A stretch of DNA of 64,000 bases from Atopobium sp. oral taxon 199 str. F0494 (GTDB lineage: Bacteria; Actinomycetota; Coriobacteriia; Coriobacteriales; Atopobiaceae). Below, piece by piece: positions 43,450 through 52,437 of the stretch. Position 1 is the stretch's first letter. Each line of letters begins with the position of its first letter. The notes beneath the pieces are model-generated. The model was not told the DNA's origin. It saw nothing but the letters and a program-made list of their open reading frames with translations, and searched no databases. The DNA is taken from positions 868,001-932,000 of the forward strand of contig NZ_KE150486.1 in NCBI RefSeq assembly GCF_000411555.1. Reading direction: 5' to 3'. The position numbers were made by a program, and so were the translations under genes.

Positions 43450-45390
43450 CTAGTCCTCCTTTTCCAAAACTGTTGTGGATGGTACTATCTGCCTGATAAA
43501 GTCCGAGAAATTCTGTTTTTCAAGCAATGACGCGATTACTTCTTCATTCATAAGCAATGATGCCATTCCCTGATTGAACTCCCTCGCCGCTTCATCATCA
43601 TGACGTGAGATAGAAATGAGAAACACCGCCCTTACTGACGTACCACTCCAGTCGATAGCTTTTTCAAGAAGTCCTATCGCCACAACAGTCCGCTCTCCCA
43701 CCGGGCGGACCGGATGTGGAAGAGCCACATTGTTACCGAATGCAGTCCTTGCAAGGCGTTCTCGTTCACGGACTAGTTCCGCAAAGCTCTTCCTAGAATC
43801 TTTCTTTGCAAACTCTTCGTGCTTCTCAATCTCTCGACAGAGAAATTCAATAATCTTGTCTTTTGTGGTAAACGTAAGGTGCGGAAAGAATAGATCTTCG
43901 AAAAAACAATTCGTCAATCCCCAATAATCACTCTGATTCCTCAACATACGGCGCACGCTGCTCATATCAATATCGTCAAGAAGAAACCCTGACTGACAGA
44001 CTGGCACAGGAAGTTTTTGCACAATGGGAACCGTTGAAAAAACGTAGTCAACCTTCGAAAAATCGACTTTGCTGAGACCAGCAAGATCGCACGACTCAAC
44101 TGACCCGATATAGGGTCCGAATTCTTCCCTCACACGTATGGCAAGCAGCCGGGAAGTCCCCATTCCAGAAGCACAGACAGTAAGGACGCTCTTTTTGGGA
44201 AGTTCTGTCTTTTGACGTTCAAGCGCAAGAGCAAAGGCAAGGGCAATATAACCTATTTCCTCTTCAGAAAGAGGGGCCTTGAATTTTTTAGCAAGGACAC
44301 CCGATGACTCAACTGCCATAAGGTATGCAAGCGGCATACGTCTCTTGATATCCACTAACAGCGGGTTTTCCACCGGCATACGATAGCGGAGACGAACAGC
44401 AAGCGGTACGATATGGCGCGCTAAATTTATACGCAACTCCAAATCATTCCGAAAGTCAAAACGGAAATTTTCCCAAATAAGCTCCAGCATTTCGGTAATA
44501 GCCGACCAAATGTCATCCGAAACAACAAGATTGCCAGTCTCTGCAATCCGCGCAAGCGTTTTCTTTGACGCCAAATGGATTGCGATGTAAGCAACTTCTT
44601 GTCGAGGAAAAGCAACATCGAAAATCTCCGATAAACAATCAATTAGATACTGAGCAGCAGCAAACTCATAGGTTGAATAAATTTCTTTCATAGAATCGGT
44701 ACCCATAGGCACATAGCACTTTTGGCGGATTCGCTTGATGGCAATCACAATATGAATGACAAGATTTTGCTGGGCAAAAGCAGTAAGTCGGAGCTGCCTT
44801 TCTTCTATAATTTTCGCTACGCAAGAAGAGATTTCAGCAATCATCCTATCATCTTCATCGCTTCCAAGATGAAGATGCCCCTCTTCATCATCAACAGCAA
44901 GACTTGCAAGACACAGGCGGCGGTCCATCTCCGCTCCTTCAGCATGTATACCGTAATGAGAGCGCCTTTCTAAAGATAGGTGAAACCTTTCGAAGACCTT
45001 CTCAACTCGCTTAAGATCGGATGAGATAGTTTTTCTTGAAACGAAGAGGAGAGCTGCAAGTTCATCGACTGTAATCCATTCACTGCGGTTAAGTAAATCG
45101 TTGACGAGATACGCTACGCGCTCGTTAGACGTTTGCGGCATAGTTGCGCCTGCATGAGCCGTACAGTCATCTACAAAGCGAGAAAATGCCTGGGTATTAT
45201 TAACAACAAAACGATATCCCTGGCAACGATCCGTCACAATGCAGGCACTACCGTTCATCGAAGAATTTGCACGTTTGATATAGGAGCGAACGGTGCGTTT
45301 GCTCACACCAAGATGTTCGGATAGCTGTAGAGCAGCGGCGCTGCCATGCTTTTCCATATACCTTATAAGTCGTGCGACCTTATCGTCCAC
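43450..45390 (-). CDS. PRD-containing transcriptional activator (LicR/MtlR type)
   Basis: 646 residues: N-terminal helix-turn-helix (ALQLSEHLGVSKRTVRSYI), a second HTH (TVDELAALLFVSRKTISSDL), two PTS regulation domains in the middle, an EIIB-like domain with VCASGMGTSR and a C-terminal EIIA-like domain with NNVALPHPVRP. Such activators are switched by phosphorylation through the PTS and turn on the adjacent sugar operon. GTG 45390 has AAAGGAGG upstream. First gene of the PTS-mupG operon, so it likely controls its own operon. Confidence 0.94.
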   Translation of the reverse strand: MDDKVARLIRYMEKHGSAAALQLSEHLGVSKRTVRSYIKRANSSMNGSACIVTDRCQGYRFVVNNTQAFSRFVDDCTAHAGATMPQTSNERVAYLVNDLLNRSEWITVDELAALLFVSRKTISSDLKRVEKVFERFHLSLERRSHYGIHAEGAEMDRRLCLASLAVDDEEGHLHLGSDEDDRMIAEISSCVAKIIEERQLRLTAFAQQNLVIHIVIAIKRIRQKCYVPMGTDSMKEIYSTYEFAAAQYLIDCLSEIFDVAFPRQEVAYIAIHLASKKTLARIAETGNLVVSDDIWSAITEMLELIWENFRFDFRNDLELRINLARHIVPLAVRLRYRMPVENPLLVDIKRRMPLAYLMAVESSGVLAKKFKAPLSEEEIGYIALAFALALERQKTELPKKSVLTVCASGMGTSRLLAIRVREEFGPYIGSVESCDLAGLSKVDFSKVDYVFSTVPIVQKLPVPVCQSGFLLDDIDMSSVRRMLRNQSDYWGLTNCFFEDLFFPHLTFTTKDKIIEFLCREIEKHEEFAKKDSRKSFAELVRERERLARTAFGNNVALPHPVRPVGERTVVAIGLLEKAIDWSGTSVRAVFLISISRHDDEAAREFNQGMASLLMNEEVIASLLEKQNFSDFIRQIVPSTTVLEKED

Positions 45391-45565
45391 GGCATATCCT
45401 CCTTTTTCTCTCAGTATAGAAATGAGAGAGAGCAGATTCCATTTCCAAAACTGCCAGCGGGATAAGGAAGCATACTTCTCGGAAAACTATACAATCATGC
45501 GCCATGACAATAGGCTGCATTTTGAACGTTGACAGGTCTCCGTTGAATATCTATTGTTTAATTAT

Positions 45566-45579
45566 ATTAGTTAGCTAAT
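45566..45579. promoter_or_regulatory. DtxR/IdeR-like iron box before the ECF operon
   Basis: ATTAGTTAGCTAAT, a perfect 5-bp inverted repeat around TTAG. The pattern TTAG-TTAG-CTAA matches the core of DtxR/IdeR boxes. It lies 58 bases before the S-component start codon in an A/T-rich promoter region shared with the divergent PRD regulator gene. Confidence 0.6.
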
Positions 45580-45636
45580 GTAAACTCTTACTCAGCAAAG
45601 TGCAGGGTAGGTGTTTACAGCAAAAAAGGAGCTGTC

Positions 45637-46254
45637 GTGGAAAATAAGGTTCATGTTCAGAGCGCCGGTAAAAGCAGTAAAAAGCTCAATACAAAAGATC
45701 TCATCTATGCAGGTGCATTCTGCGCTCTCTACATCATGGTTATGCTCATAGTTGTCATGGGTTCCGGTATGATTCTTCCCATTCTGTACTTTATAGCACC
45801 ACTCACCGTTGGCGCCGTCGCCGGCACAGTCTATATGCTCTATGTCATGAAGATTCGCAAATTTGGTGCTGCACTTATCCTAGGAATTCTTTTTCTTCTG
45901 GCAACCGGGCACCTAACGTGGTATTCACTGGCAGTAGTCATCGGTGCCTCACTCCTCGCTGAACTTATCATCTATCTCGGAAAATACACCTCGAAAAAAA
46001 TGTACATGCTCTCGTACGTATTCTTTAACCTCACTATGGCCGCACCGTTTTTGAGCTTTGTCTTTAATCTTCAGGATTCTCTTGAAGTCACAAAGAGCTA
46101 TTACGGTGAAGCTCGCGCGCAAGTATACGCCAGTCTTTTTGGACCTGGCTTCTTTGTGTTCACCATCGCTCTTGCGCTTGCCGGTGGAGCTATTGGCGCG
46201 CTCATCGCAAGCAAGCTCGTAAAAAAGCATTTTGACAAAGCCGGGATTATCTAA
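45637..46254 (+). CDS. ECF transporter S component (MptD/trep_strep family)
   Basis: 205 residues with five to six hydrophobic helices. It starts with a basic segment and NTKDLIYAGAFCALYI, as in the S components called trep_strep. S components bind the substrate and dock onto the EcfT-ATPase module. GTG 45637 has AAAAGGAG. First gene of a rightward operon with EcfT, a fused ATPase-exporter protein and an ABC exporter half. Substrate is not known; an iron-box-like site upstream suggests an iron source such as a siderophore or heme. Confidence 0.85.
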   Translation: MENKVHVQSAGKSSKKLNTKDLIYAGAFCALYIMVMLIVVMGSGMILPILYFIAPLTVGAVAGTVYMLYVMKIRKFGAALILGILFLLATGHLTWYSLAVVIGASLLAELIIYLGKYTSKKMYMLSYVFFNLTMAAPFLSFVFNLQDSLEVTKSYYGEARAQVYASLFGPGFFVFTIALALAGGAIGALIASKLVKKHFDKAGII

Positions 46255-47007
46255 GTGGACTTTGAACTTTACGGCGATGACTCAGAAGCGATCGTTCGAT
46301 TTGATCCGCGTACAAAGCTGCTGGTCTTTTTTGTCAGCTGTCTGTTAAGTCTCTCGGTACACGGCACTGTTCCCATCTTGGTAATCGGTTTTCTGCAATG
46401 CGCTATGCTGGCTTTGAACGGAAAGCGAGCATTGGCACTCAAGTGTTTTGCAAGCCTTCTTGTCATTTTGTTTATCCGTTATTGTGTCGAGGCGCCGGAA
46501 CAACAGGGTGCTGAAGCGATAACTTCGTTGTGCCTGGGATTTATATCGCTTTTTATATTCTTCTTCCCTATCCTTGTCTCTTTCCTCCTGCTTGTGCGCA
46601 CCACACGCATAAGCCAGTTTCTCTCGGCATTCCAGGCCATGCACCTGCCTATGACCATTGTTATTCCTTTGGCAGTCATGTTTCGCTTTATTCCAACCGT
46701 ACAGAATGAATGGAGCGGCGTCCGCAAAGCAATGGCATTCCGCGGCATCTCGATGACCCCGGGAACCATCTTCCGTCGACCGTTTCAAACCATCGAATAT
46801 ATTCTCGTTCCGCTGCTTTTTTCTTCCGTCGGTGTCATGGAAGAACTAGCCGCAGCTTCGCTGGCTCGGGGCATGGACAGCAAACGCGAGCGCACCTCAT
46901 TTGAAAAAGTACAACTTCACCTTGCCGATGTTATTGCCATTATTATTTTCTGTACCACCGCGGCCTGGATACTCTATTCCCGAATATCAGGAATGAGTGT
47001 CCTATGA
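46255..47007 (+). CDS. ECF transporter T component (EcfT)
   Basis: 250 residues, about five hydrophobic helices. It has FDPRTKLLVFFVSCLLSLSV at the start and the two cytoplasmic coupling motifs near the C-terminus (AMAFRGIS and ASLARGMDS; A-R-G type). EcfT links the S component to the ATPases. GTG 46255 follows the previous stop directly, and its end overlaps the next gene by ATGA. Operon context as for the S component. Confidence 0.92.
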   Translation: MDFELYGDDSEAIVRFDPRTKLLVFFVSCLLSLSVHGTVPILVIGFLQCAMLALNGKRALALKCFASLLVILFIRYCVEAPEQQGAEAITSLCLGFISLFIFFFPILVSFLLLVRTTRISQFLSAFQAMHLPMTIVIPLAVMFRFIPTVQNEWSGVRKAMAFRGISMTPGTIFRRPFQTIEYILVPLLFSSVGVMEELAAASLARGMDSKRERTSFEKVQLHLADVIAIIIFCTTAAWILYSRISGMSVL

Positions 47008-50000
47008 TTCGCTTTGAAGATGTCAGTTTCCATTACGGTGGTGAAAACGGTACCGGTGACGGCGTCAATCATATCAATTTGACCATTGGTGACGGAACGT
47101 TCACGGTATTCGTCGGCGAATCCGGATGCGGAAAAACCACTCTTACGCGTCTTATCAATGGCCTCGCCCCCAATTTCTATGAAGGAGAGATGGAGGGCAC
47201 CGTCTCTGTAGACGATATCTGCGTCACTACCGCAGAGCTTCACGATACTGCCGCCTATATCGGCAGCGTCTTTCAGAATCCTAAAAGTCAGTTCTTTAAT
47301 GTAGATACTACCGGTGAATTGGTATTCGGCTGTGAAAACCAAGCGCTGCCTCGTGATGAAATACGACGCAGGCTCGCCAAGACATGCGCCGACATGCAAC
47401 TTGATGCTCTCATGAACCGCAACATCTTTGAGCTCTCTGGAGGAGAAAAACAGCAGATTGCCTGCGGTTCAGTCTATGCTTCTGATCCACGCATATACGT
47501 CATGGACGAACCGTCATCAAACCTTGACAAAAAGGCTATACATCGCTTGCACGACATCTTGGCAAAGATGAAAGAAGAGGGAAAGACTATCGTCTTGTCC
47601 GAACATCGCCTGCACTACCTCATGGATCTGGCAGATCAGTTTATCTATGTCAAAAACGGGCGTATTGAAAAGACCTTCTCGGCGCACGAAATGCGCTTGC
47701 TTGATGATGATCAACTCTCAGAACTGGGTCTGCGCTGCACCGATTTGCGTCGACTCACCAAGGCGCAAGCCAATGAACGCCAGTTTGCCATAGCACGCAC
47801 CGAGACGACTGCGGGCATATCAACTGCCACAACAACCGCCGACGAGGCTGCCGAGAAGCGCCCGGCTCTTGAAGCGATTGACCTTACCTGCAACCGCGGC
47901 GGCGCACGTATCCTAGATATCAACCGCATTTCATTCCCTCTGCATAGCGTAGTTGCCGTGATTGGCGACAATGGCTGCGGCAAAAGCACCTTGGCAGAAT
48001 CACTTTGCGGCGTCACTCCCTCCAGCGGAACGGTTGCCTTTAACGGCATTTTTGAAACAGCAAAGGCTCGCTCCAAGAGAAGCTTTATGGTCATGCAGGA
48101 TGTCAACCGCCAACTATTTGCAGAAGACGTGACCGAAGAAGTCAGTCTCAACGCGCACGTCTCAGAAGAAGAGGCCGACCGCATTCTTGACAGCCTGGGT
48201 GTGCTTGCCTACAAAAACCGTCACCCCGCATCACTTTCCGGAGGACAAAAGCAACGTGTAGCTATCGCGTCAGCGCTTTGCGCAGGCAAAGACATTCTGT
48301 TCTATGATGAGCCTACAAGCGGCCTCGATCGCCGCGGTATGGAACGTTTCGGAGACCTTCTACGAGACATGCACGGTCAAGTCCAATGCTCAGTTATCAT
48401 CACGCATGATCCCGAACTGATTTTGCAATGCTGCACACATGTGCTGCACATACGCGATGGACGCGCTATAGCGTTCTATCCGCTTGACCATGAAGGCGTC
48501 GTGCGTGTGCGCAGTTATTTTCTCTCCCCCAGCAGCAAAAGCACCAGCAAAAGACGGAGTCATACCAGAGCTATAGGCAAAATCCTGCAGTATGCGGGAG
48601 AGCAGAAAAAAGGTATCGCCCTAGCGGCCCTTTTTATGGTCATCGGTGCGGTAACAAGCGTTGTTCCCTATCTGTTCATCTACAACCTTATTGCCTCAGC
48701 TCTTGCCGGTGAAAGCATTACTGTTGCAACAGCCGTTCCTGCTATCGCAGCCGTTGCCCTATGCGAGTGTATACATGCGATACTTTATACAACAGGCCTG
48801 ATCTTCTCGCATAAGGCTGCATTCAATACCCTAAAAAATCTCAGAGAATTCCTGCAAGAGCGATTGGAAACGCAATCTATCGGCACAGTGCAGGACATGG
48901 GAGCCGGCGCTATCAAAAAGCTGTTCACCGATGACGTTGAATCGATTGAGCTTCTTCTGGCGCATATAATTCCCGAAGGAGCGGCAAATATCTCCGTTGT
49001 TGCGGTCGTGCTCCTGACAATTTGCGCCATCGACTGGCAGATGGCCCTTCTCACCGTTCTCGTGGTGATGTTCGGTGTCATTGTCTCCCAACAGATGTAC
49101 AACGTGGGTATCGATAAAATGGGCAGCTATTTTTCCGCTGCCAAACGTCTCAACAATACCATCATTGAATACGTACACGGCATGGAAGTTGTACGCATAT
49201 TTAATCGCCAAAAAGATTCGGGTGAGAGATTCGAACGTTCCGTGGCGTCTTATCGCGATCAAGCCTTGGGCTGGTATAAGATTTGTTGGCCTTGGATGGC
49301 TCTGTACGGCAGTCTGTTTTCAAATATCGTGCTGTACACGCTGCCGTTTGGAGTACTGATGGTACTTCTCGGCCATATAACACTCTCAAAATGCATACTG
49401 GTTCTTTGCCTCAGCTTTGGCATAGGACCACTTCTGCTGCATTGTATGACATTTATCGGAGCAATTCCTCAGGTGGGCTTTAAGATTCAGGCGCTTGAAA
49501 AGGCCTTAGATCAGACCCCGCTCAAAACGGGAAACGAGAATTTCACAGGTTATAGCTATGATGTCTCATTTGAGAATGTGCACTTTGCCTACAGCGACAG
49601 CGAAGTACTCAAGGGAGTTTCATTTACCGCCAGAGAAAATCAGATGACTGCTTTGGTGGGAGAAAGCGGCAGTGGCAAAAGTACTGTTGCCCGTCTTTTG
49701 GCTCACCATTATGACGTTGCAAGCGGCAGCATCTCTATAGGAGGACAACGCCTTGAGAGTCTGTCGCAACAGACGCTTAACAATCAGATATCCTACGTCT
49801 CCCAAGATTTGTTCCTGTTTAATAGAAGCATCTTGGAAAACATTCGTGTTGGCCGACCCGAAGCAACCGATGAAGAGGTATATGAAGCCGCTCGAAAAGC
49901 GCAGTGCGATGAGTTCATCAGAACGCTTGAAGATGGCTATGATACCAACGTTGGCACAGCCGGCCTGAAGCTGTCGGGCGGCCAGCGCCAGCGTATCTCA

Positions 50001-50342
50001 TTTGCACGAGCCATTCTAAAAGACGCTCCCATCGTAGTGCTCGACGAAGCCACCGCCTTTATCGACCCTGAAAACGAACGAAAGATGAACCGTGCTATCA
50101 GTGAAATCATTGTCGGCAAAACAGTAATCGTCATTGCTCATAAACTTCGCTCTATAGCGCATGCCGATAAGATCATCATGCTGCATCATGGACATGTTCT
50201 CGCAGAGGGAACGCAGGATGAACTCATTTCATCCTGCCCGGAATACCGCACGCTATGGAATGCCGCCGAAGAAACTTCTGGCTGGACGCTCCGAGAAATG
50301 CCGCAAGAGATAGTCAAAGGCACCAAGGAGGCGTCATGCTAA
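47004..50342 (+). CDS. Three-ATPase fusion: EcfA-EcfA' joined to an ABC exporter half-transporter
   Basis: 1112 residues in one open frame. Residues 1-230 are one ECF-type ATPase (GESGCGKTT ~38, LSGGEKQQ ~147). Residues ~290-510 are a second (GDNGCGKST ~320, LSGGQKQR ~410). Residues ~535-815 are a type-1 exporter membrane domain, and the last ~240 are its ATPase (GESGSGKST ~885, LSGGQRQR ~989, LDEATAFIDPENE). ECF ATPases normally stand alone or as a fused pair. Fusion to an exporter half is unusual. It overlaps EcfT and the next exporter half at either end. Exporter-fold pairs of the YbtPQ/IrtAB kind import siderophores, so a joint uptake system for an iron chelate or heme is a reasonable guess. 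No frameshift separates the parts. Confidence 0.9.
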   Translation: MIRFEDVSFHYGGENGTGDGVNHINLTIGDGTFTVFVGESGCGKTTLTRLINGLAPNFYEGEMEGTVSVDDICVTTAELHDTAAYIGSVFQNPKSQFFNVDTTGELVFGCENQALPRDEIRRRLAKTCADMQLDALMNRNIFELSGGEKQQIACGSVYASDPRIYVMDEPSSNLDKKAIHRLHDILAKMKEEGKTIVLSEHRLHYLMDLADQFIYVKNGRIEKTFSAHEMRLLDDDQLSELGLRCTDLRRLTKAQANERQFAIARTETTAGISTATTTADEAAEKRPALEAIDLTCNRGGARILDINRISFPLHSVVAVIGDNGCGKSTLAESLCGVTPSSGTVAFNGIFETAKARSKRSFMVMQDVNRQLFAEDVTEEVSLNAHVSEEEADRILDSLGVLAYKNRHPASLSGGQKQRVAIASALCAGKDILFYDEPTSGLDRRGMERFGDLLRDMHGQVQCSVIITHDPELILQCCTHVLHIRDGRAIAFYPLDHEGVVRVRSYFLSPSSKSTSKRRSHTRAIGKILQYAGEQKKGIALAALFMVIGAVTSVVPYLFIYNLIASALAGESITVATAVPAIAAVALCECIHAILYTTGLIFSHKAAFNTLKNLREFLQERLETQSIGTVQDMGAGAIKKLFTDDVESIELLLAHIIPEGAANISVVAVVLLTICAIDWQMALLTVLVVMFGVIVSQQMYNVGIDKMGSYFSAAKRLNNTIIEYVHGMEVVRIFNRQKDSGERFERSVASYRDQALGWYKICWPWMALYGSLFSNIVLYTLPFGVLMVLLGHITLSKCILVLCLSFGIGPLLLHCMTFIGAIPQVGFKIQALEKALDQTPLKTGNENFTGYSYDVSFENVHFAYSDSEVLKGVSFTARENQMTALVGESGSGKSTVARLLAHHYDVASGSISIGGQRLESLSQQTLNNQISYVSQDLFLFNRSILENIRVGRPEATDEEVYEAARKAQCDEFIRTLEDGYDTNVGTAGLKLSGGQRQRISFARAILKDAPIVVLDEATAFIDPENERKMNRAISEIIVGKTVIVIAHKLRSIAHADKIIMLHHGHVLAEGTQDELISSCPEYRTLWNAAEETSGWTLREMPQEIVKGTKEASC

Positions 50343-52171
50343 GGCTTGTCCACCGCATTCTTGTTTTTTCAGGCTCGTATGCGCGACGCATCAGACTCGC
50401 GTATGGCTTCACATTTCTGAAATCGTTTTGCGCAAATATGCCACTCATGCTGGCGATCATTTCACTAAACCTGCTGCTTGACGACAGAGCAACCCCTTTG
50501 ACCTGTTGTTTTTTAGCAGCGGGAATGCTGGTGCTTCTGGCACTTCAATCTATCTTCCACTACCTGTCTGATCGCATGCAATCAGGAACAGGTTATGAGA
50601 TTTTTGCCGAGAAACGCGTAGAGCTCGGTTATCATCTGCGGCGCCTCCCTATGGGATTTTTCACCGCCGGCAACATCGGACGCATCAGCTCGATTCTTTC
50701 GGCCGATATGGTCTACATCGAAGAGCAGAGCATGTCAATTGTTGCAAACGTTGTCAGCGACGTTTTTGCTCAGGTTATCCTGACCGCATTTCTTTTAGCG
50801 ATGAACCCCCTGATAGGAATCGCCGTACTGGCGGTTGAACTTCTCGCCATCCTGATTGCACAGCCAATGCTCGCGCAAGCGAGACGGAACTCAAATGTCC
50901 GCCAGCAGACTATCGAGCAGGTAACTGATGCTGTGCTGGAATATACGGAGGGTCTTGCCGTTGTCAAGAGCTACAATTTGACCGGAGAAAGCGCGTGCGA
51001 CTTGCGTAAAAGTTTCTCCGATATGCGCGACACCAGCCTGCAATTTGCTTACGAGCAATCTCCTTTTGAAATAGCGCTCCTCATAGTATATGGTCTGGGT
51101 TCCGCAGCGGCGCTCGCGCTCGCTGTCTGGCAATTCGAACAAGGCACCTTGGCACTTGGTACCTTTGTCGGCATTACCCTCTTTTTGTTCCAGCTCTTTG
51201 GACCGCTCAGAGACCTTTACCAGCAGAGTACACGCCTTATCATTATGGAAAGCGCTCTCGACCGCATTGAAGCCCTGTTTTCCCAGGAAGAGTTGAGCGA
51301 CACAGGCACCAGCTGTGTTCCCCAGGCAGACGATGTCGAAGGTGCTATCAAACACGAAATCGAATTTTCCCATGTTTCTTTTGCCTACGGCGAGAAGGTC
51401 GTGCTTACCGATATCTCTTTCTCTGCTGACCGCGGGCAAATGATTGCTTTGGTGGGACAATCAGGAAGCGGCAAAACCACTATCGTCAATCTTTTAGCCC
51501 GTTTCTGGGACATCTCCAAAGGAAGTGTGCTGCTGCGAGGTATTGATGTTCGTCAGCTGCCGATGGCGGTGCTCATGGATCATATCAGCATGGTGTTTCA
51601 ACATGTCTATTTGTTCCAGGACACGGTATACAACAATATTGCCATGGGAAAGCCGAATGCAACCCGCGAAGAGGTGTTTGAAGCAGCACGTAAAGCCTGC
51701 TGCTACGAGTTTATTATGCGCATGCCGTACGGTTTTGACACCATGATTGGCGAAGGCGGTGCCACGCTCTCGGGCGGCGAGGCGCAGCGTATCTCTCTTG
51801 CACGCGCAATTCTCAAGGACGCGCCCATTATTGTGCTCGATGAAGCGACTGCCAGCATCGATGCCGACAATGAGCGCTATATCCAACAGGCCATGACAGA
51901 GCTGTGCCGCAATAAAACGACTCTGGTAATTGCCCATAAACTCCCTACTATTCGCAACGCCGACAAGATTGCGGTCATCGACGACGGCAGAATCATCGAA
52001 TGTGGATCTCACGATGAGCTGATGGCGCGAAATGGCGCGTATTGCCATATGGTGCAGGTGGACATTCAATCGCACGAATGGCATACGTCCTCAACACAAA
52101 TGTATGAAACGTGGGAACCTGCAGAAAAACCTATAAAGGGCCAGGTAGCACAGGAGACGGCAGATGAATGA
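50336..52171 (+). CDS. ABC exporter-fold half-transporter (partner of the fusion protein)
   Basis: 611 residues: six-helix membrane domain to about residue 300, then an ATPase with Walker A GQSGSGKTT (~374), LSGGEAQRISLARA (~478) and VLDEATASIDADNE (~500). ATG 50336 has AAGGAGG and overlaps the fusion gene's stop codon. It should form a heterodimer with the C-terminal half of the upstream fusion. Both ATPase sites look complete. The pairing and the ECF genes suggest an importer of YbtPQ/IrtAB type rather than a drug exporter; this is inference. Confidence 0.88.
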   Translation: MLRLVHRILVFSGSYARRIRLAYGFTFLKSFCANMPLMLAIISLNLLLDDRATPLTCCFLAAGMLVLLALQSIFHYLSDRMQSGTGYEIFAEKRVELGYHLRRLPMGFFTAGNIGRISSILSADMVYIEEQSMSIVANVVSDVFAQVILTAFLLAMNPLIGIAVLAVELLAILIAQPMLAQARRNSNVRQQTIEQVTDAVLEYTEGLAVVKSYNLTGESACDLRKSFSDMRDTSLQFAYEQSPFEIALLIVYGLGSAAALALAVWQFEQGTLALGTFVGITLFLFQLFGPLRDLYQQSTRLIIMESALDRIEALFSQEELSDTGTSCVPQADDVEGAIKHEIEFSHVSFAYGEKVVLTDISFSADRGQMIALVGQSGSGKTTIVNLLARFWDISKGSVLLRGIDVRQLPMAVLMDHISMVFQHVYLFQDTVYNNIAMGKPNATREEVFEAARKACCYEFIMRMPYGFDTMIGEGGATLSGGEAQRISLARAILKDAPIIVLDEATASIDADNERYIQQAMTELCRNKTTLVIAHKLPTIRNADKIAVIDDGRIIECGSHDELMARNGAYCHMVQVDIQSHEWHTSSTQMYETWEPAEKPIKGQVAQETADE

Positions 52172-52352
52172 GGCCACTCAAAAAATGTTCGGCCTGCTTG
52201 CGGCTCTCTTCAGCATCTTTTTGCTGATAGGCGGCCTCTATCTGCCTTCCGATTTCATCGCAGATCCGCTGCGAACAGCGCTGACTTCCCTTGGTCTGGT
52301 GCTTTTAATCGGCGGTAATATCATTATGTCGTTTGCCCACGACAAGGACTAG
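52164..52352 (+). CDS. Two-helix small membrane protein ending the ECF/ABC operon
   Basis: 62 residues with two hydrophobic helices (LAALFSIFLLIGGLYL and ALTSLGLVLLIGGNIIM) and a short charged tail. It overlaps the ABC gene by eight bases and has CAGGAGA upstream, so it is translated with the transporter. Likely a small accessory subunit; no family recognised. Confidence 0.7.
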   Translation: MNEATQKMFGLLAALFSIFLLIGGLYLPSDFIADPLRTALTSLGLVLLIGGNIIMSFAHDKD

Positions 52353-52365
52353 CGACAAGGACTAA
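52340..52365. repeat. Tandem 13-bp duplication across the operon end
   Basis: CGACAAGGACTAG (52340-52352) is followed directly by CGACAAGGACTAA (52353-52365). The first copy encodes the final residues and TAG stop of the small membrane protein; the second repeats them with TAA. A recent slippage duplication; the protein is unaffected. Confidence 0.8.
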
Positions 52366-52437
52366 CCGCACGCATACTCGCACGACAGCGTATCCGCCCG
52401 TAACCGTGCTCTACACACCATGCTCTACGCGTGCAAT

